From positions 1 to 47,654 of the forward strand of contig JAEZLZ010000119.1 in assembly GCA_023415055.1 (NCBI GenBank): a DNA stretch of 47,654 nucleotides, written 5' to 3'. The translations under genes were made by a program, and so were the position numbers. The DNA is from Bacillota bacterium (GTDB taxonomy: Bacteria; Bacillota; Clostridia; Lachnospirales; Lachnospiraceae). Positions 1 to 7,522 of this stretch are shown here, piece after piece (the first letter of the stretch is position 1; every line of letters starts with the position of its first letter). The notes under the pieces are model-generated. The model was given only the letters and a program-made list of their open reading frames with translations. It did no database searches and was not told where the DNA came from.

Positions 1-66
1 CAACAGAAAAGATGTTGTTTTCGCCCATAAATTAATGTGAAGTCATTGTTACAACTTTTAAACAAA

Positions 67-104
67 TTTCACAAAGGAGCTAAAATAAAGGCTTTTTTGT
101 GAAA
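67..104 (+). promoter_or_regulatory. Inverted repeat upstream of the Fe-S protein gene
   Basis: TTTCACAAA (67-75) and TTTGTGAAA (96-104) form a perfect 9-bp inverted repeat with a 20-base loop, 33 bases before the first start codon. It could be an mRNA hairpin or a pair of half-sites for a CRP/FNR-type regulator, whose sites contain TGTGA/TCACA. The spacing is wider than a classical CRP box, so the regulator reading is weak. Confidence 0.35.
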
Positions 105-136
105 AATATATAAGAAAGTATAGAGAGGATAATTAT

Positions 137-874
137 ATGGTACGTAAAATAATAAAAATTAATGAAGAACTTTGCAACGGCTGCGGCCTATGTGTCAATG
201 CCTGCCACGAATCTGCAATCGGGTTGATCGATGGAAAGGCAAAGCTGCTTCGTGATGATTATTGTGATGGCCTCGGAAATTGTCTGCCGGTATGTCCTAC
301 CAACGCAATTAGCTTTGAGGAGCGTGAGGCACTCGAATATAATGAAGAGGAAGTAAATCGTAATATAGCAAAGCAGAAGACAGAGAAAGCCGAGGAACAT
401 AATCATGGCTTCCACGGTGGATGCCCCGGTTCAAGAGCAATGAGTCTACAATCGAAGGAATCACCGGCACCTGCAAAACAGTCATCAGAGGATGCTGTAT
501 CCATGCCTTCGATGCTTCGTCAATGGCCGGTACAAATTCAGCTTGTAGCTCCGAATGCATCTTATTTTAACAATGCCAATTTATTAATTGCATCAGATTG
601 TACTGCCTATGCAAATGGAAATTTCCATCAGTTTATGAAAAATAAAATCACGTTAATCGGTTGCCCGAAGCTTGATGAAGTTGATTATTCTGTTAAGTTG
701 ACACAAATTCTCAGTATGAATAACATTAAAAGTCTGACAGTGATTCGAATGGAAGTACCGTGCTGCGGCGGTATCGTTCATGCAGTGAAGACTGCAATGG
801 CGAATAATGGTGTCATGATTCCTTGGAGAGTGATTACTCTTGGTACGGATGGAACCATCCTGGATGACAACTAA
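137..874 (+). CDS. 4Fe-4S dicluster domain protein
   Basis: Probable electron-transfer or redox protein; the exact role is unknown. The N-terminus has a ferredoxin motif with cysteines at 13, 16, 19 and 23. A second cluster region (CDGLGNCLPVCP) has glycine where the second cysteine would normally be, a pattern I recall as typical of this family. The middle holds a GCPGS motif, and the C-terminal half has GCPKLD and VPCCGG motifs that could bind metal or thiols. There is no signal peptide, so it should be cytosolic. At 245 residues it has the length I expect for a family often found near the hybrid-cluster protein gene hcp, though hcp is not visible here. The start follows a GAGAGGA ribosome-binding site. 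It is monocistronic, with a terminator hairpin just downstream. Confidence 0.85.
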   Translation: MVRKIIKINEELCNGCGLCVNACHESAIGLIDGKAKLLRDDYCDGLGNCLPVCPTNAISFEEREALEYNEEEVNRNIAKQKTEKAEEHNHGFHGGCPGSRAMSLQSKESPAPAKQSSEDAVSMPSMLRQWPVQIQLVAPNASYFNNANLLIASDCTAYANGNFHQFMKNKITLIGCPKLDEVDYSVKLTQILSMNNIKSLTVIRMEVPCCGGIVHAVKTAMANNGVMIPWRVITLGTDGTILDDN

Positions 875-903
875 GCTGATTATTTTATATAATGAAAGAT
901 TAC

Positions 904-963
904 GCCCTCAAACCGGATATAGTGTAAATTACTATACAGCTTCCGGTCGGAGGGCCTCTTTTG
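904..963 (+). terminator. Long stem terminator after the Fe-S protein
   Basis: A nested stem pairs GCCCTC (904-909) with GAGGGC (950-955) and ACCGGA with TCCGGT inside it, followed by a T-rich stretch (CTCTTTTGTT). It fits an intrinsic terminator. Confidence 0.75.
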
Positions 964-1076
964 TTGTTTGAATCAGACCATTGAAATAGCAGATCAATAC
1001 GAATCGTACTTGTCAAGGTGTAGCAGTTACAGTGCTTTATCATATCTATGTAGTATCAAGATAGGAGAAGGAATTC

Positions 1077-1223
1077 ATGACTACGCAGGGGAAGAACTTC
1101 ATACTTGGTCATGAAATACCTTCGATTGGAGGCCTCATATGGAAGAGCAGAACATTGTGCATATGCCGCTTATCGGAGATATGGCACCTGCATTTCATGG
1201 GACAACAACGCAGGGAGAGATAA
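1077..1223 (+). CDS. Possible 48-codon leader ORF overlapping the peroxiredoxin start
   Basis: This ATG is preceded by GGAGAAGG with suitable spacing. The frame reads 48 codons to TAA at 1221 and runs through the peroxiredoxin start codon in another frame. Its beginning (MTTQGKNFILGHEIPSIGG) loosely resembles the first residues of a peroxiredoxin, so it could be the frameshifted remnant of a longer N-terminus rather than a functional leader peptide. Coding status is uncertain. Confidence 0.3.
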   Translation: MTTQGKNFILGHEIPSIGGLIWKSRTLCICRLSEIWHLHFMGQQRRER

Positions 1224-1897
1224 ATTTCCCCCAGGATTATTGTGGGAGCTGGGTAATCTTATTCAGCCATCCGGCTGATTTTACACCGGTATGTACAACG
1301 GAATTTATGACCTTTGCTTATGAGATGAATGCATTTAAGGCACTGAATACAGAACTGATCGGGCTTTCTATTGATTCACTTTATTCGCATATCGCATGGT
1401 TGCGAAAGATTAAGGAATTAGTATGGAAAGATATCAAGCATATTGAGGTTACCTTTCCGCTGATTGCAGATATCTCCATGGAAATTGCAAAGAAATATGG
1501 TATGCTGCATCCGAATAACTCCACAACCGCAACAGTAAGATCAGTATTTATTATTGATCCAAATGGTGTGATTCGAACGATCCTTTATTATCCTGCGACT
1601 ACGGGAAGAAATATTGAAGAATTGAAAAGAATTATCATTGCCTTACAGACTGCCGATTGCGATAATATCGCAACACCTGCGAACTGGATGCCCGGTGATG
1701 ATGTGATTCTGCCTCCCCCGGGAACCTGTGGTGCTGCAATGGAACGTGTGGAGCAGGCATATGAAAATCAGTATTGTCTGGATTGGTTCTTGTGCTTTCG
1801 TCAAACGAATTGTATCAATGATAGGAAAGAACCGGAAGGTTTACCTTATCCCTCGGTTTATCCTCGTCGAAGCAGGAGAAGCTATCGCATTCCTTAG
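1139..1897 (+). CDS. Peroxiredoxin (Prx6-like, AhpC/TSA family)
   Basis: Reduces hydrogen peroxide and organic peroxides through a peroxidatic cysteine. The signature PADFTPVCTTEF is intact, with Cys52 as the peroxidatic residue and Thr49 and Pro46 in the active-site loop. The long C-terminal dimerisation segment (PPPGTCGAAMERV, then YCLDWFLCFRQ) is typical of the larger Prx6-type clostridial proteins. Additional cysteines near the C-terminus could act as resolving residues, which is inference. The start follows GGAGG with a 6-base gap. A second ATG at 1077 has its own good ribosome-binding site but reads another frame through this start, so the two may be translationally coupled. A stem-loop follows the stop. 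Confidence 0.9.
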   Translation: MEEQNIVHMPLIGDMAPAFHGTTTQGEINFPQDYCGSWVILFSHPADFTPVCTTEFMTFAYEMNAFKALNTELIGLSIDSLYSHIAWLRKIKELVWKDIKHIEVTFPLIADISMEIAKKYGMLHPNNSTTATVRSVFIIDPNGVIRTILYYPATTGRNIEELKRIIIALQTADCDNIATPANWMPGDDVILPPPGTCGAAMERVEQAYENQYCLDWFLCFRQTNCINDRKEPEGLPYPSVYPRRSRRSYRIP

Positions 1898-1906
1898 TTA
1901 AACTTC

Positions 1907-1940
1907 AATACCAAAACTTATATCTGGAAGTTTTGGTATT
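1907..1940 (+). terminator. Stem-loop after the peroxiredoxin gene
   Basis: AATACCAAAACTT (1907-1919) and AAGTTTTGGTATT (1928-1940) form a perfect 13-bp stem with an 8-base loop. No real T-run follows, so termination may be weak or the hairpin may protect the transcript end. Confidence 0.55.
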
Positions 1941-2050
1941 ACATAATCACATTTGTCATTGAAGGAACGATGAAATTGTGATAGAATAGGCAAACGGATA
2001 ATTGAAGATGAACTGTAAGAATACTTGCAGATTACTTGAAGGAGATACGG

Positions 2051-2998
2051 ATGAAGGATCATAAACGTAGTTTAACAGCAAAAATCGCACTATTTGGAGC
2101 AACGATAATCTGGGGAAGTTCCTTTCTTGTTGTCAAAAATTCCATGGATGTCATGCAGCCTCATATGCTGTTGGCCTTCCGATTTACAATCGGAGGAATT
2201 CTGTTGTGCATCATTTTTCATAAAAGGCTGAAGAAATTAAATAGAGAGTATTTTATTAAGGGTGGTATCTTAGGCACCCTGTTATTTGCTGCCTTTAGCC
2301 TTCAGACCATTGGTATCACCGATACTACACCTGGTAAAAATGCATTTCTGACAGCAATCTATTGTGTGCTGGTACCGTTCTTTTTCTGGCCGGTGGATAA
2401 GAAGCGACCGGATAGCTTCAACATTGCAGCTGCTTTTATCAGTATCATCGGAATTGGATTGGTATCATTGAACGGCGACTTGTCGATTCGCATGGGAGAC
2501 GGGCTGACTCTGATCAGCGGCGTTATTTTTGCTGTTCATATTGTAGTCTTGGCAAAGTATTCCGGTGACAGAGATCCGATTCTACTCACGGTGATCCAAT
2601 TTGGCTTTGCAGCAGTATACTCCTGGGTGATTGGATTGCTTTTTGAAGATATTCCGAGAAACTGGACCACGGCTTCTGTTGTTGGACTTATCTATCTTGC
2701 TGTATTTGCCACGGCAGTAGCACTTTTGTTGCAAAACATAGGGCAGAAATATACACATCCTGCCCCGGCAGCGATTATCATGAGTTTGGAATCTGTATTT
2801 GGAGCATTGTTTTCCGTCATATTCTATCATGAAGTAATTACACTACGATTATTTATCGGATTTTGCCTTATCTTTATCGCGGTAATTATATCGGAGACTA
2901 AGCTCAGTTTTCTATTCAAAGTCGGAACAAAAACTACAGAGAAAAAACTTGATCAGGAGCTTCTAACCGTACAGGAGATCGATGCTTCGGCTGAATGA
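2051..2998 (+). CDS. EamA/DMT-family transporter
   Basis: Inner-membrane exporter of the drug/metabolite transporter superfamily; the substrate cannot be told from sequence. About ten hydrophobic segments are arranged as two EamA repeats, beginning ALFGATIIWGSSFLVVKNS, with a matching helix late in the protein (SLESVFGALFSVIFYHE). The family signature WGSSF is present in the first helix. I place the start at ATG 2051 because GAAGGAG lies six bases before it; a TTG at 2036 is in frame but inside that ribosome-binding region. At 315 residues it has the usual family length, with a short charged tail. Its 3' end abuts the eroded end of a convergent HAD pseudogene. Confidence 0.88.
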   Translation: MKDHKRSLTAKIALFGATIIWGSSFLVVKNSMDVMQPHMLLAFRFTIGGILLCIIFHKRLKKLNREYFIKGGILGTLLFAAFSLQTIGITDTTPGKNAFLTAIYCVLVPFFFWPVDKKRPDSFNIAAAFISIIGIGLVSLNGDLSIRMGDGLTLISGVIFAVHIVVLAKYSGDRDPILLTVIQFGFAAVYSWVIGLLFEDIPRNWTTASVVGLIYLAVFATAVALLLQNIGQKYTHPAPAAIIMSLESVFGALFSVIFYHEVITLRLFIGFCLIFIAVIISETKLSFLFKVGTKTTEKKLDQELLTVQEIDASAE

Positions 2999-3000
2999 TA

Positions 3001-3718
3001 ATTTTGTATTGTGACGCCAAGTCCGGTTATTTTCAACATTGAGATATCATTTTTCTTCACCAGCAGCCACTGCTTGAGAGGGAGATATTCCTAATAAATT
3101 ACAAACATATTTCATACCGAGTCCTTTGCTGGCATGAACCGAGGTATATTCTAAGGAAGTGCTGGTGGAGAATTCGGCGTTCAGTGTATGCATCGTAGAA
3201 TGGTTCATTTCTCTCTGAAAGGCTTCCAGCTTTTCCGTATCTTTACTGGTTACAAAGAATTTCAGCGGCGGTTCTGCCAACCCTAGATCTGGGTTTCCCA
3301 TATCCACAAGTCTGCAGTCACATCCAAGCTTTTTATACCATTCAAAGTGAGTATCATTGAAATTAAAATAGATCAGGTTTTCAGTATAAACATGACAGGA
3401 TACATCAAGTTCATAAGCCTTTAGGAATAGAAGATAGATCAACTGAGAACTGATCGGAACGGTATGAAGTGTATCACCCGTGTTGTTGTCAATGATATGG
3501 GCGCCATTCAATGCAACCGTATACGAATTACCGTAATGGTTTAACTGAAGCTCATCGATCGTATTAAGAATCAGCTTCTTATTTCTACCTGAGGCAATGG
3601 ATACCTTTTTACCTGCAAGACAGGCGTTAAGTACTGCCTCTTTGTTTTGCTTTGAAATTGTATGAGGCTCCTGCTTTAGAGTTCCGTCAACATCTAAGAA
3701 TAATAAATCGTAGTTCAT
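3001..3718 (-). pseudogene. HAD-superfamily (Cof-type) phosphatase, frameshifted and truncated
   Basis: The N-terminus carries the HAD nucleophile motif DVDGT (Asp9, Asp11) and the SGR motif, followed by a Cof-type cap domain. The open frame stops after AAGEEK at 3047, exactly where the metal-binding motif IV (GD-x-x-ND) should be. Reading on in a shifted frame restores NDISMLKITGLGV for about 17 codons to near 3001, after which homology ends against the 3' end of the neighbouring transporter. The gene thus has a frameshift within motif IV and lacks about the last 40 residues. A phosphatase without this motif would be expected to be inactive. A decent ribosome-binding site (AGGAAGG) remains upstream. 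The alternative is that a shortened protein of 223 residues is still made. Confidence 0.8.
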
Positions 3719-4119
3719 AGAATTCCTTCCTGGTTATTAACAAAGTTTATATAAATAATTAATTTTATTACAAGTGTATGAATGCAAAGAAAAATTATAC
3801 TTCAAATTTCGACTGATTTCTATTGTAAAAGTGTACGAAGAATCCAAATTTTTGCCCACCGCTTTCGCCTTAGTAACCATATTTTATTTGCTACATATGA
3901 TGAAACATGGAAATCACCTTGCACTGCATAGGCTCTGGGCCGATCTACAGTACAATCTGATCAGGCGGCGTAATATTTCTTCGTGCGGCCGGGCTGATAA
4001 TCAGCAGCAGGAAACACAGACCTGTGGGACAGATGATAATTGATCTGCGTGTTCCACAGGTATTTTTCTGCCCTAGGACACCTCTGCCGATGCATTGCCT
4101 TGACCAGGAGGTAATAGGA
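3719..4119 (+). other. 401-base gene-free leader region of the P-type ATPase
   Basis: No convincing gene is present; the open frames here have no ribosome-binding site or recognisable product. The first part is AT-rich and probably holds the promoters of both flanking genes. The latter part (about 3905-4061) is noticeably richer in G and C and contains several short self-complementary segments, including GCTGATAATCAGC near 3992 and the hairpin listed separately at 4020. This pattern suggests a structured leader RNA; I could not match it to a known riboswitch class. Confidence 0.4.
4020..4067 (+). promoter_or_regulatory. Terminator-like hairpin in the ATPase leader
   Basis: ACCTGTGG (4020-4027) pairs with CCACAGGT (4054-4061), with further internal pairing of ACAGAT with ATCTG, and is followed by ATTTTT. 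It sits about 60 bases before the ATPase start, so it may be an attenuator controlling that gene. Alternatively it is an incidental stem; the T-run is short. Confidence 0.4.
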
Positions 4120-6723
4120 ATGAATGAACGAACAGGATTGACCATATCCCAAGTGAAGGAGCGAGAAAAAATATACGGAAGAAATGAAATATCTGTTCAT
4201 AAAAAGAACAGAATAAAAAAGCAGTTAAAGAATATTCTTTCGGAGCCTATATACCTGTTGCTATCCGTTTCTGCAGTGATATATTTTATTTTAGGAGACG
4301 GAGCAGACGGGATTATAATGATTTTTTTTGTTATCTTTGTGATAGGGATTGATTTATTTCAGGACATTAGAACAGGTAATGCGCTAAAGAAGCTAAAGAA
4401 TGTCACACAACCCAAGGTCGAGGTAATCCGGGAAGGAATAAATCAGTTCATAGCGAAGGAAGAGTTGGTTCCCGGTGATTTGGTACTGTTACAGGAGGGA
4501 GATAAGATACCTGCGGACGGTCATCTGATCGCTAGTACCGGTTTATCCGTGGATGAGAGTATTTTAACCGGTGAATCCGCAGCGGTAAGTAAGGAAGCAA
4601 TCGAAGGAAGCATGGATCTACATTTTCATGGACGCGAGAACAGGGGCAATTGCTTTTCCGGCACCATGGTTGTACTGGGATCCGGTAAAATGATCGTGGA
4701 TCGCATCGGTAATTCCACCGAGTACGGTAAAATTGCCGAGAATCTGGCTCAACTTGATAATGAAAATTCATTACTACAACGCCAACTAAAAAAGTTGGCG
4801 AAACAATGTCTGTATTTTGCTATTGTTCTGTTTATCCTGGTTAGTTTTGTGACTTTTTTTAATCTGAGCTCTTATAGCATGTCGGAGCGAATTATCCATA
4901 GCGCTCTTGCAGGCATCGTGTTAGCTTTATCCATGGTGCCAGGTGAATTCCCTGTGATCTTATCGGTGTTTTTCTCCATGGGAGCACTGCGACTTGTCAA
5001 GAAGAAAGCACTTGTTCGAAGATTATCCTCAGTCGAAACCTTAGGAGCTGTATCGGTATTATGCATGGATAAGACAGGAACCATTACGGAAAATCGTATG
5101 CAGGTATCCGATGCATTTATTGCAGAGAGGGAGGAAGGAAGATTCTGTAAGATACTGGCCTTGGCAAGCAGAAAAGACACTTGTGATTCAGTTGAGAAAG
5201 CCTGCCTTGACTACGGAGAGCAGCTTTGTAGCCATTGCAGTATCAAACAAAATATAGAGCTTCAACTTGGACGAAAGGTTAATAACAAAGCTGAAGTGAT
5301 TGCATGTTCTATGGAAGAACAAGGAATACTACTAAGAGAATATCCGTTTACCAATGAAATGAAAGCGATGGGCAGATTATGGTTGGCAGAAGGTAAGCGT
5401 GTGATCGTAGCCAAGGGAAGTCCGGAAGGAATTATGCAATTATGTAATCTAAAAAAAACTCAGGAGAAGGAGCTGCTAAACAAATTATCGAAGTATTCAA
5501 AACAAGGTTATAAAGTGATTGCACTTGCGGACACCGTGCTTGGGGAAGAAGAGAATCTACCTGAGAAGCTGGCGGATTGTAAGCTAAGCTTTCGTGGTAT
5601 GCTTGCCTTATCAGATCCGCCGAGAAGTGGTATAGCAGGCGCACTAAAGACCTGTTACCAGGCGGGGATGAGGATTGTAATGATAACGGGAGATCATCCG
5701 ATGACGGCAGCCTCAATTGCAGAAAAGGTAGGAATAAAAAATCCGGATCTGGTAATAACAGGAGAAGAGATTGAAGCAGCCTCCGACGAACAACTTTATA
5801 ATTTGGTAAAGAATTGTAATATCTTTGCGAGAGTAATGCCACAGCATAAGATGCGAATCGTAAAAGCTATAAAACAAAATGGGGATGTAGTCGCTATGAC
5901 AGGTGACGGAGTAAATGATTCGATCGCGCTTAAGATGGCTGATATTGGGATAGCCATGGGAGAAAGAGGAAGTGAAGTATCCAGAGAGGCTGCGGATCTA
6001 ATTTTGCTTGATGATAATGTTACGACAATTCTGGAAACGATTCGTGATGGCAGAAGAATCTATCAAAATATCCAGAAGACAATTGCATATGTACTGGCCT
6101 TTCATATACCGATTGCACTTTGTTGCCTGATAGCACCACTTCTTGGAACTCGGCCTCAGGAGTTATTATTGATGCCTCTTCATATCGTTCTCTTAGAACT
6201 GGTAATGGATCCTACTGTATCCGTAGCTCTGGAAAGACAGCCGGCAGAGCCCGATATCATGAGACGTCCTCCGCGTAATCCGGCTCATAATCTAATGGAT
6301 TGCCGTGGCTATATCAAAAGTCTGCTGCAGGGTATTATTATCTTTTTTGCCTCTTTCTTTTTGTATTATGGAATGCTTAAGAAGGGATTTCCGGTAGACT
6401 TGTCACGAAGCTGCGGATTTACCGTATTGGTGCTATCCAGTATACTGTTGGTTCTCGTTAATTGTTCGCAACGAGAATTCATTATTCATACGATTTATCG
6501 TTTAAGATCGGAAAAATCTATTTGGATTCTCAATTTGATGATATTAGCAGGATTAGGTTTTATGATCTATTCACCGTTAAATCATCGTTTAGGCTTCGCA
6601 CCTCTTGCTCCTGCTAATTTACTTCTGACTATCTTAGTTTCTTTACTTAGTGTGTTATGGTATGAGATTGTTAAAATAGGGGTTAGGGTAGCAGAACGAA
6701 GGAAAAAAACAAACATAGATTGA
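4120..6723 (+). CDS. Cation-translocating P-type ATPase (P2-like)
   Basis: Membrane pump that uses ATP to move a cation. From the N-terminus it has the actuator-domain TGES motif near residue 150, the phosphorylation motif DKTGT with Asp317, the hinge GDGVND at about 595-600, and around ten membrane helices, with the last four to six in the C-terminal third. The order and spacing fit P2-type (calcium/magnesium-like) pumps, not heavy-metal P1B pumps: there is no N-terminal metal-binding domain and no CPC motif. The helix-4 motif is PGEFP (274-278) where calcium pumps have PEGLP, so the ion is uncertain. The start is ATG 4120, placed after AGGAGGT; the frame is open 32 codons further upstream but without support. 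It is 867 residues and appears monocistronic. Confidence 0.9.
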   Translation: MNERTGLTISQVKEREKIYGRNEISVHKKNRIKKQLKNILSEPIYLLLSVSAVIYFILGDGADGIIMIFFVIFVIGIDLFQDIRTGNALKKLKNVTQPKVEVIREGINQFIAKEELVPGDLVLLQEGDKIPADGHLIASTGLSVDESILTGESAAVSKEAIEGSMDLHFHGRENRGNCFSGTMVVLGSGKMIVDRIGNSTEYGKIAENLAQLDNENSLLQRQLKKLAKQCLYFAIVLFILVSFVTFFNLSSYSMSERIIHSALAGIVLALSMVPGEFPVILSVFFSMGALRLVKKKALVRRLSSVETLGAVSVLCMDKTGTITENRMQVSDAFIAEREEGRFCKILALASRKDTCDSVEKACLDYGEQLCSHCSIKQNIELQLGRKVNNKAEVIACSMEEQGILLREYPFTNEMKAMGRLWLAEGKRVIVAKGSPEGIMQLCNLKKTQEKELLNKLSKYSKQGYKVIALADTVLGEEENLPEKLADCKLSFRGMLALSDPPRSGIAGALKTCYQAGMRIVMITGDHPMTAASIAEKVGIKNPDLVITGEEIEAASDEQLYNLVKNCNIFARVMPQHKMRIVKAIKQNGDVVAMTGDGVNDSIALKMADIGIAMGERGSEVSREAADLILLDDNVTTILETIRDGRRIYQNIQKTIAYVLAFHIPIALCCLIAPLLGTRPQELLLMPLHIVLLELVMDPTVSVALERQPAEPDIMRRPPRNPAHNLMDCRGYIKSLLQGIIIFFASFFLYYGMLKKGFPVDLSRSCGFTVLVLSSILLVLVNCSQREFIIHTIYRLRSEKSIWILNLMILAGLGFMIYSPLNHRLGFAPLAPANLLLTILVSLLSVLWYEIVKIGVRVAERRKKTNID

Positions 6724-6790
6724 ATTCATACAAAACCTATGTTAATATAGTAGTAATAATCCCGGTTGAGGATACTAAGGAGGTCTAGCC

Positions 6791-7225
6791 ATGAAGATAT
6801 CAACAAAAGGGAGATATGCCCTAAGACTAATGTTGGATCTGGCATTAAATAATACAGGGGAGTATATTACGATTAAAACAATTGCGGCCCGTCAGGAGAT
6901 CAGTGAAAAGTATTTGGAACAGATCATCTCCTTATTAAATCGTGCAGGCTATGTTAAGAGCATTCGTGGAGCTCAAGGTGGGTATCGGCTTGCGAAGGAG
7001 CCTTCGGAATATACGATAGGAATGATACTTCGTTTGACAGAAGGAAGTCTTTATCCGATTGATTGTATTGAGAAGGACGCAGAATGTTCCAGGCAGGGAG
7101 GCTGTGCTACCCGTGAGGTATGGCAGGAGCTTTATGAAGCAATCTGTTCTGTTGTGGATCGAATTACGCTGCAGGATTTGGTTGATAAGCAATTGAATAT
7201 TGTTTCATACGATTTCTCTATCTAA
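6791..7225 (+). CDS. Rrf2-family transcriptional regulator (CymR/IscR-like)
   Basis: DNA-binding regulator with an N-terminal winged helix (MKISTKGRYALRLMLDLA is the family signature, and IRGAQGGYRL is the wing). It lies directly upstream of O-acetylhomoserine sulfhydrylase and cysteine synthase genes, which suggests control of sulfur assimilation like CymR. However, it has three cysteines at 92, 99 and 105, close to the arrangement that ligates the Fe-S cluster in IscR, which the classical CymR of Bacillus lacks. It may therefore sense cluster status or oxidation; that is inference. AAGGAGG precedes the start at good spacing. It is 144 residues, the normal length, and is followed by its own terminator. 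Confidence 0.9.
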   Translation: MKISTKGRYALRLMLDLALNNTGEYITIKTIAARQEISEKYLEQIISLLNRAGYVKSIRGAQGGYRLAKEPSEYTIGMILRLTEGSLYPIDCIEKDAECSRQGGCATREVWQELYEAICSVVDRITLQDLVDKQLNIVSYDFSI

Positions 7226-7253
7226 AGATAATTCGATTGGTAGAAGAAATGGG

Positions 7254-7304
7254 AAGGATGCTGCAGACATAATTTATTTGATTGTGACTGTATCATCCTT
7301 TTTT
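7254..7304 (+). terminator. Terminator after the Rrf2 regulator
   Basis: AAGGATG (7254-7260) pairs with CATCCTT (7294-7300), and the stem runs into a T-run of six (7299-7304). The loop is long, but the ending is typical of an intrinsic terminator. Confidence 0.65.
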
Positions 7305-7347
7305 ATACAATAGAAAGTTCGCGAAGCGTGCTTACTATCGTTGTATA
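7304..7347. repeat. Dispersed palindromic repeat, family A, copy 1
   Basis: TATACAA (7304-7310) and TTGTATA (7341-7347) enclose the 19-mer AAGTTCGCGAAGCGTGCTT (7315-7333), which recurs exactly at 30830-30848. The inner CGC-GAA-GCG forms a small hairpin tip. It lies between two genes just beyond a terminator. Confidence 0.65.
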
Positions 7348-7415
7348 GGAAACTGGATCCAATACAAAAAAGTGCTCTGTATAAGGAAAAAATTGAAAAT
7401 ATTCTAAGAAAGTGA

Positions 7416-7445
7416 TTGACAAAGCATCCTCCATAAGTATATGAT
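7416..7445 (+). promoter_or_regulatory. Promoter of the O-acetylhomoserine sulfhydrylase gene
   Basis: TTGACA (7416-7421) and TATGAT (7440-7445) are separated by 18 bases, a good sigma-A promoter about 80 bases before the start codon. Confidence 0.65.
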
Positions 7446-7456
7446 TATACCAATCC

Positions 7457-7498
7457 GTACAATACATAGTAAAATACTATGAATACTATGGAATGTAC
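7457..7498 (+). promoter_or_regulatory. Operator-like nested inverted repeat before metY
   Basis: CATAGTA (7465-7471) and TACTATG (7475-7481) form a perfect palindrome with a 3-base centre. A third copy, TACTATG, follows at 7484-7490. The whole is bracketed by GTACA (7457-7461) and TGTAC (7494-7498). It starts about 12 bases after the -10 element, a typical place for a repressor to block transcription. The neighbouring Rrf2 regulator is the obvious candidate, but binding is inference. Confidence 0.55.
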
Positions 7499-7522
7499 GA
7501 CAATGAAAATGGAGGTTACTAT

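Noticed and set aside
3774..4043. 89-codon open frame before the P-type ATPase
   Set aside because: It has no ribosome-binding site and no recognisable product, and its composition looks like leader sequence rather than coding DNA.
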